Assembly (NCBI GenBank): GCA_032718475.1
Contig: JAUCBJ010004241.1
Location: 1-64,000, forward strand
From: Nemertoderma westbladi
Lineage: Eukaryota > Xenacoelomorpha > Nemertodermatida > Nemertodermatidae
DNA length: 64,000 nucleotides
Direction of reading: 5' to 3'
Positions 1-10,752 of this stretch are shown here, in pieces. How positions within the stretch are numbered: the stretch's first letter is position 1; the number at the start of each line of letters is the position of its first letter. The translations under genes and the position numbers were made by a program. The notes under the pieces were generated by a model. The model was not told the DNA's origin. It was given only the letters and a program-made list of their open reading frames with translations, and searched no databases.

Positions 1-661
1 AGTGTCCTCATGTCCACTCTGAGAGCACTTCACTGCGACCTGCACCTGGCAGCAAGGGTACAGGGCATGACCCAGCAGATGAGCTGCAACAACCAATGGT
101 GGGTCATGTGTGCCAGAGTAGATATCGGTGATGGGCCTCATATCTGACTCCATTGCGACCGGATCATGGATCCGGAAGTCAGGTGAGGACCTCGAATACG
201 TAAGGGAAAGGCATGGGCAGCCTTGAATATGCTTTCCAGGATTTGGAAGTCACCGAGAATTAATCGGAAACTTAAGGTCCGATTATTTAGAGCAGCAGTA
301 GTTCCAGTACTCTTCTATGGGAGTCCATGCTGGGTTCATTGTGTCAAGTACAATGCACACATCTCCAACCAGACACTATATAACATTGGAGGTGTCTAAT
401 TTGGTTCCCCCAAGCTTGACACTAGCACAAAATCGCCTCCGCTTTGCAGGACATTGCTTTCGCCGTGAGGACCAGCCAGTGCATAATCTTGTACTTTGGC
501 ATCCTCATGGAGTGAATAAGCATGGTGGACAGCCCATGACTTTCTTGAGACGCATCTTAAAGGACACTGGCCTTGAAGATGCGGATGATCTAGCAAATGT
601 CATGGGTGATAGGGAGTTGTGGCGGTGCAATTTTGTTGACAAACCGGCACAGCATTCTTAA
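1..661 (+). mobile_element. Internally deleted LINE copy (5' region joined to 3' end)
   Basis: Positions 1 to about 165 match the 5' untranslated part of the larger LINE at about 1650-1810. From about 200 the sequence matches the 3' end of the same LINE (about 4520-5052). The endonuclease and most of the reverse transcriptase are therefore missing. The C-terminal coding remnant, with the GHCFRREDQPVHNL motif, is open at about 410-658 and ends with the same AQHS tail and stop as the larger copy, followed by the same GCAGCATGCCGATCCTAGTAG tail. It is a non-autonomous deletion derivative or a decayed copy. The left edge of the window cuts it. Confidence 0.75.
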
Positions 662-1059
662 AAATACAGCTGCAATGCAGCATGCCGATCCTAGTAGTAG
701 TACAAAGTTTTAGTTTAAGAAAAGCAAATGAGCTTTCAAAGAATAGACCGATAGACCGTGCTTAAATTATTATTATTGACTGATATCATGGAAACTCGTC
801 AAACGAGTATTGATATAAAGTACTCTATTCGCAGCAATAATATACACTATACACTGACCACGGTGCATACATTTGGCCACAATTCGAGATGGAGTTAGTT
901 AACGCCCACACAACGACCACGCCCACAATTATTTTATAGGACATCTATCTAGAAAATTTACAGGCCAATAAGTAAATATGATACAATTAGCGCAAGTTAG
1001 AGTTTGCGATCACCAATCTTTAAGGATCTCAGTGGGTCTTTATCAGTTAACCTAGGTCG
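662..1059. other. Intergenic, no recognised gene
   Basis: The LINE tail with its TAGTAG run ends near 705. The rest is AT-rich unique-looking sequence, and I see no coding frame or repeat of note in it. Confidence 0.5.
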
Positions 1060-1402
1060 TTTCGTAATTTCATAATATGGTCTATCTGGGACTTGTGACC
1101 ACTGGGTCCACTATGAGTCCATAGCTTTCCAGTTTGCTTCTTGAACTGGGTTCCAACCGAAAACAATCCATTTCCAGAGATAAAATCCTGAAGATGGACG
1201 GAATTTCGGTTAACACTATTGCTATAGACCCAGGTCGATGTAGGTGATTGATGCAGACTTGCATTAAAGTATCCCAGGAATGTTAAGAATGCATGCTGAT
1301 CCACTCCATAAGTAGCTGCTTGTAGAATGTGGTAGAAGTTTTCCACCTCCTCTACAGGGGCAACACTAGTTGGAGAGTAGCACACAATCAGAACCACCTT
1401 AG
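1060..1402 (-). mobile_element. Inverted LINE endonuclease fragment
   Basis: This stretch is the reverse complement of about 2503-2850 in the adjacent LINE. Read on the minus strand it gives part of the endonuclease, including a VVLIVCYSPTSVAPVEE motif and a FLGYFNAS version of the GDFN motif. It lies directly before the 5' end of the full-length copy in the opposite orientation. It could be a second 5'-truncated insertion or the product of a twin-priming inversion. The gene is not intact. Confidence 0.75.
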
Positions 1403-4400
1403 ATCAGGTCAGGTATTCTAGGTCATTGATCAAGAAAACTTGCCACCTCCATGCAGCATAAAGGAGGTGCCACCTGTAGCTGCATAGACCCTCTTACTAG
1501 GGCAAATCTGGTCCTGTAACTAGGACCCCCTTCGTTCTGGGATAAGGACGCCCTTGGTCCTGGATTAAGGACCCATATACTTATACTTGGCTGCAGGGGT
1601 ATATGGCCTGGCCAGGCAGATGGTGATCTACCAATGGCTGGTCAGGAGTAGAGTGTTCTCATGTCCACTCTGAGTGCACTTCACTGCGACCTGCACCTGG
1701 CAGCAGGGGTACAGGGCATGACCCAGCAGATGAGCTGCACAGCCAATGGTGGGTCATGTGCGCCAGAGTAGATATGGGTGATGGGCCTCATATCTGACTC
1801 CACTGCGACACCCACCCTGTGGAATGGCAAACCAGGGTGTGGTATTTGCCCCGAGAGCTGACTCGGCAAAAAAGCACCCCCCAACCCCCACTATGGAATA
1901 CATTAGTAATGCGGAGGTCAAGCCACTAGAGGCCAGTGGAATGACTGGACACAATCGGCCTCACAGGCGTCAGTTATCCCCTGACCGGCTGCCTTTCTCA
2001 CCCCCTACTGGAGAGAGAGCGGCAAACAATTCTTTGAGTCCCTTTCCTGATGACCTTTCTGGCCCAAACCCTGGGTCACCAGGGAGGCCAGATTGTGAGG
2101 GGGAGAGGGATTCTGGAGTTGGAGGCTACTCTCATGTTCCACCCCGACTAACAAAGCCATTGGTGAATCTGAGGCAAGTCACTAGACTAGCCTCAATAAA
2201 CACCCTAACACTCGGGTCCCCAATGCGACAAGGTGAGCTGACTGCCTTGGCAGATAAGCTTTCTCTTAGTGCAGTGGGTGTTCAAGAGCACCGAATGCAG
2301 ACTGGAGAGACTGATGAGGTTCTGACTAAGGACATGGGGGGCGGTTGGCGACTCGCCCTCTCTTCAGCAGATGATAGTGGCAATGGTGGAATTGGTCTAT
2401 TGATGAATCCAACTGCACATGCAGCATTGGACATAATAGACCAAATCTCTAACCGCATCATCCGTTGCCACTTCTCATGTTCTGGAAGACTGGCTAAGAA
2501 GTTTCCTAAGGTGGTTCTGATTGTGTGCTACTCTCCAACTAGTGTTGCCCCTGTAGAGGAGTGGAAAATTTCTACCAGAATCTACAAGCAGCTACTGATG
2601 GAGTGGATCAGCATGCATTCTTAACATTCCTGGGAGACTTTAATGCAAGTCTGTATCAATCACCTACATCGCCCTGGGTCTATAGCAATAGTGTTATCCG
2701 AAATTCCGTCCATCTTCAGGATTTTATCTCTGGAAATGGATTGTTTTCGGCTGGAACCCAGTTCAAGAAGAGTTTCCAGTTCCCAGAACTGGAAAGCTAT
2801 GGACTCATAGTGGACCCAGTGGTCACAAGTCCCAGATAGACCATATCCTGTTTCGTAGGAAATACAGGAGCTCTATACAAGACTGTAATGCATTTACACT
2901 ACGACCCTTCTCCAGTGATCACCGCCTTGTTGTGGCCAAGGTAAGACTTAGTCTGCGTGCTAGCAGAACAACGAAATCTGCCTTGCTGCGGCATGACTGG
3001 TCCTCTCTGTTGCAACAGCCAAGTGTGAGATCCAGCTTCACACTACAGCTGAGCAACAGGTATGAGGTTCTTGCCTCTGAGGCGGCAGATCACTGTGAGG
3101 GCTATACTGCCTTCACAGAAGCAGTTAAGTTAGCAGCTGCAGAAACAGTTCCTGTATACCCTCGAAACAGGAAAAAGGCCCCCTGGACTCACAACAAAAT
3201 CCAGAAGTGCCGAAATGACCTATATAAGGCGCAGAAAGAGTCCCGACTCAAACAGACTACAGCGGCCAAGAATGCAGTTAAGGCTGCATCTAGTTCCCTG
3301 AACAGGTAGTACTCTGTTAATTTACAGGAGCTAATAAACCAACAGGTTGATGCCATCAATGATGCTGACGACAGCAGGCAATCACCCCCCAGGCATGGAG
3401 ATCAATCAACTTGCTTGCTGGTCGAAAAAGCGGTCGGTTAAGGCTGAATCACCAGCCAATCGCCTCAATGGTTGGAAGGCCCACTTTTAAAAGCTCCTCA
3501 ATAATGACAGGGTATTGCCTGATAACTTTATAGAAGTAAAAGTGTCTGAGTCTGTACTCCCAGATATTCCCATTGGTGATATTGCCTTTGCAGAAGTGAA
3601 GGCTGCTGCAAAGAGCATTAAGACCAATCGTGCCAGTGGAGTAGATGGTGTTCCCCCTGAGGTCTTTAAAATACCTGAGTGTTTAAAGCTCATCTATCCC
3701 ATCATAGTAGACATGTACCGAACAACAAGAGTCCCACAAGAAATGAAAACAAATAAGTTGGTGCCAGTTCCCAAGAAGGGCAACCTAACACTCTATGGTT
3801 CTTTTCGGGGAATCTCATTGATCTCGATTGCTGCAAAGCTATACAATAGAATTCTATTAAATCGCATCAGGGATCCCATTGAGAGACTGCTCCGTGGAAA
3901 TCAGAATGGTTCCGTAAAGGTCGTGGGACCATGGAGCCCATTTTGGCACTTAGAAGGATAATTGAAGAGTTATCAAAAAAGAAAGACAGGCATCTGGCTG
4001 TTATCTTTGTTGACCTCTTCAAGGCCTTTGATTCAGTCTCTCGCTCACGTATGTTCAGCATACTTTCATTATATGGGATTCCTGATGAAATTATTGCAGC
4101 AATCAGATCAGTATACGATGGTTCGACAACATTTGTGTCTACTGTTGACGGTGACACAGAACCATTTGAAGTGTTATGGGGCGTCCTCCAGGGAGACACA
4201 CTTGCACCATTCTTGTTCATAATTGTTGTTGACTATGTTCTACGCATGTCCTTAGATCATCATAATGATGATGGGGTGATGATAACTCCACCTACTCGAG
4301 GAAATCCTGCCAAGTACCTAACTGATCTAGACTTTGCTGATGACTTAGGAGTACTCTCAGAATCACTAGAGGGAGCCCAACGGCTCCTCGGCTCATTAGA

Positions 4401-5090
4401 ACATGCTGCTTCTAGTGTTGGTCTTTTTATTAACTCCAGAAAGACCAAAATTTTGACAGTTAACTTTGAAAGTCCTCAGCAAGTCTCTGATCGGATGAGC
4501 ATAAGCTCAAAAGATGGTAACCTTCGAATACGTAAGGGAGAGTCATGGGCAGCCTTGAATAGGCTTACCAGGATTTGGAAGTTAACGAGAATTAATCGGA
4601 AACTTAAGGTCCGATTATTTAGAGCAGCAGTAGTTCCATTACTCCTCTACGGGAGTCCAGGCTGGGCTCTAACTGCTGAGGACACCAAATCTCTGGATGG
4701 CACATTCACAAGAATGCTACGCCGGGTTCATTGTGTCAAGTACAATGCACACATCTCCAACCAGACACTATATAACATTGGAGGTGTCTCATTGATTCCC
4801 CCAAGCTTGACATTAGAACAAAATCGCCTCCGCTTTGCAGGACATTGCTTTCGCCGTGAGGACCAGCCAGTGCATAATCTTGTACTTTGGAGGCCTCATG
4901 GAGTGAATAAGCATGGTGGACAGCCCATGACTTTCTTGAGACGCATCTTAAAGGACACTGGCCTTAAAGATGCGGATGATCTAGCAAATGTCATAGGTGA
5001 TAGGGAGTTGTGGCGGTGCAATTTTGTCGTTAAGCCGGCACAGCATTCTTAAAAATGCAGCTGCAATGCAGCATGCCGATCCTAGTAGTA
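1403..5090 (+). mobile_element. Near full-length non-LTR retrotransposon (LINE), decayed
   Basis: This is one LINE with a 5' leader (about 1403-1823), an endonuclease region, a reverse transcriptase and a C-terminal region. It ends in AQHS, a stop and a short TAGTAGTAG tail. The 5' boundary is set where the inverted fragment ends and is approximate. The RT box is FADD rather than YADD and the C-terminus has the GHC-FRR-DQP-LVLW-PHG pattern, both seen in several LINE clades of invertebrates. I cannot place it in a clade by eye. Further 3' fragments of the same family lie at 1-661 and 36228-36503. Confidence 0.85.
1824..5052 (+). pseudogene. LINE endonuclease / reverse transcriptase, frameshifted
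   Basis: The ORF encodes an apurinic-type endonuclease followed by a reverse transcriptase, which in such elements nick the target and copy the RNA into it. The endonuclease motifs are spread over three frames: GVQEHR near 2278-2295, FLGDFNAS near 2621-2650 and SSDHRLVV near 2912-2935. Frame changes occur near 2560 and 2800, with a stop at 3307-3309. RT resumes at 3515-3961 with KTNRASGVDGVPPE and again at 3931-5052. The latter holds FVDLFKAFDS, LQGDTLAP and the catalytic FADD (residues 135-138 of that segment). At least four frame changes or stops make this copy non-functional. Confidence 0.85.
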
Positions 5091-5285
5091 GTAGTAGGAA
5101 ACTTCTTAGCCAGTCTTCCAGAACATGAGAAGTGGCAACGGATGATGCGGTTAGAGATTTGGTCTATTTTGTCCAATGCTGCATTTGCAGTTGGATTCAT
5201 CAATAGACCAATTCCACCATTGCAACTATCATCAGCTGACGCGTAGACCAATTCCACCATTGCCACTATCATCTGCTGACGCATA
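5091..5285 (-). mobile_element. Second inverted LINE endonuclease fragment with 40-bp duplication
   Basis: Immediately after the TAGTAG tail of the LINE, the sequence is the reverse complement of about 2340-2510 of the same element. On the minus strand it reads ADDSCNGGIGLLMNPTANAA. Its distal 40 bases are tandemly duplicated (about 5204-5243 and 5244-5283). Tail-to-middle joining suggests a second insertion into the tail or a twin-priming event. Confidence 0.75.
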
Positions 5286-6056
5286 TTGTACTGTGGGGCA
5301 GCCACTAAAGTAGGCGAGCTTTGGATACGGGTACCACTAACTCAATCGGTGTGTCTGTTATTCTGTTGTTCTGTTATTCTGTTATGTCAAATTTTAAACG
5401 TTAATAACTGAGCCAAATCTTAATGAAATCTTTCCAAACTTGGTACACATGTTGTTTGGCAAAAGTTTAGAAATTTTCCAAGTTCAATAAATTTAGTTAA
5501 TTAATTAATGTTGGTTAGGGTAAAAACAGCATTTTCAACATGACTTTCATTGTAAATTAATTATTTTATAGTATAAGATATGAATAATTATACTTAAAAA
5601 TTATACAGCTGTAATCCCCTTACCCCATTCGATTATAGTTTTTAATTAGTTCAAGTGATTTGCTTTAAGAAATGTGTTTTTAATTGATCTAAACGTAATT
5701 AAGTTATCAAAATGCATCCCGTCACTCCATACTTCCAGCTCCCTCATTCCTTGGCATTCTTGCTATTGCCATTAGTTGGGAACCAGTCCAATCATCTCAC
5801 CACTACTTGGCAACGGGTAATTACATCTATAGGGCATAGGCAGGCACTACTAGTGTAAGGTGCCAGACTAATAAGCTAGCTTGCTTTATCTCGCAAAATG
5901 ATTGCTGAGTATTTAATCGTGATTTTTTAGAATAATTAGCTAATTAATTTCGTTAACGCGTTGACATAATAAAATAATATCTCAGCATAAATTCTATCGG
6001 CATAAAGTAAGTTTTAATAATTTTTACAAATTGGGTTACCTCCTCACCTAAAAATG
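5286..6056. other. AT-rich intergenic stretch
   Basis: There is a short TCTGTTATTCTGTT simple repeat near 5350-5385. The rest is AT-rich DNA with stops in all frames, and I see no gene or clear repeat. Confidence 0.5.
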
Positions 6057-6929
6057 TACACCATGACCCGTAATATAGTGTCATTTTCTGATGACACGGA
6101 CCCCCAAATTGTTCTACAAATCTTTATCATATTGTTTGAAATTTGAAACACAACTAGTTCAACTCACCGTGGTTGTTACCATGAAGCCGGAATTTTCGAT
6201 TTCGCCTTTAAATTTTATTTGTAAGCAAGCAAAAAAGTGTCTTTTGTGAAATCGCACCCTCTGTATCATTGCCATTCTTCACTTTAGTCGTAATTTTTTC
6301 ACATCAATAGAATTGAAGAATCTCTAGAAGAGATTGCGTTGAAAGGATTCCAAATATGTAGCAATATCTGTATTTCATTGAGAAACAGCTGAGAAATAGG
6401 CGTTCAAAGATTGCAAGAATTATTGTTCGCTGCAAGCCATTTATTCTATTTAATAAATACACAAAATTCTAGAATGTGTTATTTATTTTATGAGTTGGTA
6501 GGCAACAGCGGTATGCCTATACAATATCTATATTGCCTAGCTAATCATACATAAACAAATTGTTCCAGAATATTGTGTATTTATTAAATAGAATAAATGG
6601 CCTGCAGTGAACAATAATTCTTGCAATATTTGAATGCCTATTTCTCAGCTGTTTCTCAACGAAATTCAGACATTGTTACATATTTGGAATCCTTGCAACG
6701 CAAGCTTTCTATTGATGTGAAAAAATTACGACTAAAGTGAAGAATGGCAATGATACAGAGGGTGCGATTTCGCAAAAGACACTTTTTTAAAACGCTTATA
6801 AATAAAATTTAAAGGCGAAATCGAAAATTCCGGCTTCATGGTAACAACCACGGTGAGTTGAACTAGTTGTGTTTCAAATTTCAAACAATATGATAAAGAT
6901 TTGTAGACTATATTACGGGTCATGGTGTA
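6057..6929. mobile_element. Palindromic foldback element, family A copy 1
   Basis: The element begins TACACCATGACCCG and ends CGGGTCATGGTGTA. The two halves are inverted copies of each other over almost the whole 873 bp. For example, GTGGTTGTTACCATGAAGCC near 6169 is matched by its complement near 6835, and CCTCTGTATCATTGCCATTC near 6258 by its complement near 6742. The junction lies near 6500. TA at both edges would be the target duplication. It carries no coding frame, so it is non-autonomous. The same termini are found at 34039-36217 and 36513-37477. Confidence 0.85.
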
Positions 6930-7241
6930 TTACTTTCAAAACAAATTTCCTGTCCGAGGGGGGAACTTTCCTCTCTTCTTTGATTTATTCTTATAGGCGG
7001 TTTTCTTAAATCTCTTATTTATTTATTTACATTTCTTAAATACCCATTTTGGGATAGAATTGCTCAATTCAATTTTAATCTGTATCTGATGATGTACACA
7101 GGTTCCCAAATACTTTTAACCTCAGTTAACCTACATGAAGTCAGTACCAGTACTTTAGACAGAAAGTGGAAAGTAACCTGATGTTTGTAATGTTTAAATT
7201 CCATACACATTAAAGATAGGCCGTACTGCCGTATATATAAC
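6930..7241. promoter_or_regulatory. Region upstream of GDE1
   Basis: AT-rich DNA between the foldback element and GDE1. A TATATATAA stretch lies at about 7232-7240, directly before the ATG, so it is too close to act as a normal TATA box for a leader of any length. I see no other recognised site. Confidence 0.3.
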
Positions 7242-8243
7242 ATGGATGTTATTCAACAGATATTATTTGATTCCCGCCTCTCTATAACTCTTAGTGTGTC
7301 GGCCGCTTTACTCGCTACGGCTCTTCTACTTTACCCACACATTGCCGTTATCCTTCTAGCAATCATCGTCGGTTTAATCACGCACTTCCGTCTTCCCGCC
7401 CCGGACCCCTCGCGATTGGCTGTCGTCCTGGGCGACCGCTCAGCCAGCTTCCCCATCGCCCACCGTTGCGCCGGACGGGACGCTCCGGAGAACACCCTAG
7501 CCGGGTTGCGTCGGGCCCACGCTAACGGCGTCGCCTTCGTGGAGATCGACATAGCGGTATCCAAGGACGGCGTCGCCATGGTACTACACGACGATACCGT
7601 TGACCGAACCACTAACGGATCCGGCCGTGTCGACCAACTCTCCTCCTCCGAGCTGCTAAACCTCGACGCGACTATATCTCATCCGGAAGTTCCGCAGGAA
7701 CCGGTTCCAAAACTCTCCGAATTCGTCGCCACGTGCGAACAACTCGGAGTTTCTTTGCTCCTCGATGTTAAGGATTACTCGAACCGCGGTATTTCCGCTA
7801 TCGTCGACATATACCGGGAGTTCCCCTGGCTGTACAACCACTCCATCCTTTGTTCCTTCTACCCCCAAGTTGTATACCGAGTACGCGCCTCCGACCCCCG
7901 TGTAATCACCGCGCTCATCCACCGACCCCACTTTATAACTCGCCAACAATCTGGCGAGTTGTGGCCCGATCTCGGTCAGTTCCTCACCTGGTTCGGCGAT
8001 TACATCGACCTCGTGGTCGAGTGGTGTAACTACACGTGGTTGCCATGGTTTTGCGGAATCTCAGCGTTTTTAGCTCAGTGTGATCTCGTTTCTATCCATT
8101 ACGTTGGTTTCTGGTCGCAACGCAATGTGGCCACGATTGCTTGGACTGTTAACGATCGTGTCACTAAAGAGTACTTGAGACACGTCGTCCAGGCTCCGTA
8201 TATTACTGATACATTACTGAATGAACCCCTGCTAGTAACGTAA
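7242..8243 (+). CDS. GDE1: Glycerophosphodiester phosphodiesterase 1
   Basis: The 333-aa product is a membrane glycerophosphodiester phosphodiesterase, which hydrolyses glycerophosphodiesters (in animals including glycerophospho-N-acyl ethanolamines and glycerophosphoinositol) to glycerol 3-phosphate and an alcohol. Residues 13-49 form one or two hydrophobic membrane segments. The GDPD domain starts at residue 70. Its catalytic set is visible: HR at 74-75, PENT at 82-85, E101 and D103 in VEIDIAVSKDG, and H116 in LHDDTVDRTTNG. The domain closes with AWTVNDR and YITDTLL, as in vertebrate GDE1. Length is close to the family norm (about 330). The reading frame is uninterrupted and intronless, and its codons are GC- and CpG-rich against AT-rich flanks. 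The start is the first ATG before the hydrophobic segment. Confidence 0.93.
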   Translation: MDVIQQILFDSRLSITLSVSAALLATALLLYPHIAVILLAIIVGLITHFRLPAPDPSRLAVVLGDRSASFPIAHRCAGRDAPENTLAGLRRAHANGVAFVEIDIAVSKDGVAMVLHDDTVDRTTNGSGRVDQLSSSELLNLDATISHPEVPQEPVPKLSEFVATCEQLGVSLLLDVKDYSNRGISAIVDIYREFPWLYNHSILCSFYPQVVYRVRASDPRVITALIHRPHFITRQQSGELWPDLGQFLTWFGDYIDLVVEWCNYTWLPWFCGISAFLAQCDLVSIHYVGFWSQRNVATIAWTVNDRVTKEYLRHVVQAPYITDTLLNEPLLVT

Positions 8244-9588
8244 CTTAACACAATGATCGACCAATCAATATCCGTCAATATTACGTCGTGTTGCAGCTAT
8301 CAATACTATGTTAATGAGTGAATGAATAACGATCCACATTCATTAATATTGATTTGTGATTGTAATACTTCCATATTTTATTATTATACTTATTATTATG
8401 TCATATCGGAATAATATGAAGGTTTTATATTTGGAAAGGTGGTGGATTTTCAGAGCATCAGAGGCGTATTTAGGGTCAAGGGTCGTGGCCGAGGGCGACT
8501 GGGGCCAAAAACCTGTGGTATTGGACTCGAGTGTGTCATTTGGTTAGAGTAAAATTTCATCGAGATGGTAATTCGCGTTTATAGAATGAAATTTAAACTA
8601 TTTTAAATAAATAAAATGTGTTTCTCATATACAACAAATGTTACTATTTACATTTTAACAACTTAAAGATGCATTACTATTACCTTTTGCATTTTGGTAT
8701 CCTCTCCATTTTTCAGTGCAATGGGACACCTGTTAGCGGAAGCTCAACTGTTGTACACACTACCGGATATGGGTTAGCTCGCAAACGGAGTTTTGACGTG
8801 CTAATGCAAAAGGAAGGCCACCCAAATAGACAGACCAGTGATGTGCATAGAGACAAAGGTACAGTGCAATTATAATAAATACAGTTAATAAATATTAAAA
8901 TAGATTAATTTATCTTGGGGGGGGGGGGGGGGGGGGGATCTTCAGGACTAATTGGAACCCCCGTATTATCGGAAGTGAAATAAAGCAGTGTCTGCCTTCC
9001 GTAAATTGTTATTAATCGTTGCATATATCATTTTATAAACAAACGTGCATGCTGTCATGTGTGATGAAACTTCCAACTGGGGGATCCCCGATTCGATCCC
9101 AACCACGGCCAGGCCACCAAACCGACTTTCTATTCTATCTTGTAAATTAAATACGATTCCTGTTACCCCTCATTTCCTGTAGGTTTCTATATAGGCCTAT
9201 ATCTATTGTAAAAATTAGCGGGAAATTTGATTAATATCATCATATCCCTCCTTGCAGCCTTGTCAGTTGTTAAGTTAAGTTTGTTACAGTCCAATTTACC
9301 GGTAGGACTTGGAAATGAGTAATTTTCTAAAATGTAGGATCTTAAGCCAGCCAGCTACCACATAAGGCCTAACTTAATTTTATTTTTATTTTTAACAAAA
9401 ATTGTATGCTTACTGAACTCAATGGAAATTTAGCAGTTGTTGCTTAATCTGTCTAACAGCAGAACAGTGAGCAATACTGCAGTTGTAGGCCTAAATGTTT
9501 ACCGGTAACTTTGTAATGTTTAACTCTATAGGGCCTACTGTACTTGTGTACCTGTACGCCTATCGGTAACTAATTTCGCTAACTAATA
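8244..9588. other. Intergenic, poly-G tract, no recognised gene
   Basis: A run of 21 G lies at 8917-8937. Near 9079-9100 a GATTCGATCCC stretch resembles a tRNA B box, but no A box or tRNA fold was found. Short open frames at 8356-8547 and 8618-8875 have no family features. ACCGGTA-type motifs recur near 9297, 9500 and 9562, the last two close to the MRPL2 start. Confidence 0.4.
8917..8937. repeat. Poly-G tract (21)
   Basis: Uninterrupted run of 21 G, one of about 15 G or C homopolymers in the window. Confidence 0.95.
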
Positions 9589-10752
9589 ATGCTTCGCGTA
9601 TTACGGAACAATTACCGGTTCACCCCGAAAGAATATTATCGCAGTAGCCTAGCAACGGGGTTCGCTACGGCTATTAATTCCGGGTTCGTTGGAACTTCTA
9701 ACTCTGGAATCGCTTTATGTACCGGTAGATATTTCGGTTTATTTAATGCCCCCCGACCTAATACCGTCGGCGCAATCAATATACTCCCGTTACTGGGGCA
9801 ACTCAGGTGTTTATCTCTGACATCTAGTTTTAGCGGTAAATATAGAAATGAAAAGGTGAAACTGCGTTTAAACTCTGATCGCAACCCAGTTAAAAGGTTT
9901 AACAACCCCTGGCCTAGAGAGGTCCCCCTTACTACCGGCAGCATATCGGAACGGCTCGACGCTATGGGGTTCAAACACAATCGATTCACTTTGCGGAAGG
10001 TCTACCTACCGGGGACTGGGGGTCGAGACTGGCGGGGTAGACGAGTGTCCCGTCGCGCTGGAGGGACCAGACGGGACTACAGGATGCTGGAACTACGGCG
10101 GGACTGCAACGAGGACGGGACCACACGCGATATGCGGGTTGTTAAACTCGAGTACGACGCATTCCGTACGGCCAACAACGCGCTCGTTGTGTACGCGGAC
10201 GAGAAGCGAAGGGTTGTCGCGACCACGTCCATGCGAGTCGGTGACGTCATTAGTAACCATGCCTATCGTGTCGACCACGTGGTGTTGGAACCCAGGGAAG
10301 GGGATTGTTACCCGGTTGGAATGTTACCCCCGAGTACAACGGTCTGTCAGCTGAATATAACCCCCGGGGGTAAACAGGTTGTCTGTAAGGCGGCCGGGGG
10401 TAAAGCGACTGTTCTCAGACAGGAAGGTGATCGGGTTTATGTGAGGTTGTCTTCCAAACAGGATATACTGATTGATAAGCGGTGCCGTGCCGTGGTCGGC
10501 CAGGTAACGAACGAGTCCTGGAGGGATTACGAGTGGGGGAGTCCAGGGATTTACAGACAGATGGGGTTCCAGCCGCGGTCAGGGTTGTTTCAGAAGAAAG
10601 GCGGTTGGGCAGGTCGCAAGATAAAGCCGCCCAAGAAGGTGCATGCTTACGCGGCCCACGGCGATGGTTGGAAGAAAACTATACTGCCCAGCATACAGAA
10701 AAACGTTCGCATTAAAAAAAGTACCGCCAAGGCGAAAAAATCAAAGACCTAA
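9589..10752 (+). CDS. MRPL2: Mitochondrial large ribosomal subunit protein uL2m
   Basis: The 387-aa product is the mitochondrial uL2 protein, which binds 23S-like rRNA near the peptidyl-transferase centre. Residues 1-110 are a poorly conserved leader with basic residues and few acids, as expected for a mitochondrial targeting sequence. The uL2 fold starts around residue 145 (GGRDWRGRRVSRRAGGTRRD) and runs to about 350. The C-terminal hallmark GGWAGRKIKPPKK (338-350) matches animal MRPL2. A lysine-rich tail (about 365-387) follows. The length exceeds the roughly 305 residues of the vertebrate protein because of the leader and tail. It is a single intact exon, GC- and CpG-rich like GDE1. Confidence 0.93.
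   Translation: MLRVLRNNYRFTPKEYYRSSLATGFATAINSGFVGTSNSGIALCTGRYFGLFNAPRPNTVGAINILPLLGQLRCLSLTSSFSGKYRNEKVKLRLNSDRNPVKRFNNPWPREVPLTTGSISERLDAMGFKHNRFTLRKVYLPGTGGRDWRGRRVSRRAGGTRRDYRMLELRRDCNEDGTTRDMRVVKLEYDAFRTANNALVVYADEKRRVVATTSMRVGDVISNHAYRVDHVVLEPREGDCYPVGMLPPSTTVCQLNITPGGKQVVCKAAGGKATVLRQEGDRVYVRLSSKQDILIDKRCRAVVGQVTNESWRDYEWGSPGIYRQMGFQPRSGLFQKKGGWAGRKIKPPKKVHAYAAHGDGWKKTILPSIQKNVRIKKSTAKAKKSKT

Noticed and set aside
8356-8875. Small genes downstream of GDE1
   Set aside because: Short frames with no conserved features; at least one begins in AT-rich low-complexity sequence.
9079-9105. tRNA or tRNA-derived SINE (GATTCGATCCC resembling a B box)
   Set aside because: No A box at the right distance and no acceptor or anticodon stem could be drawn; no second copy was seen.
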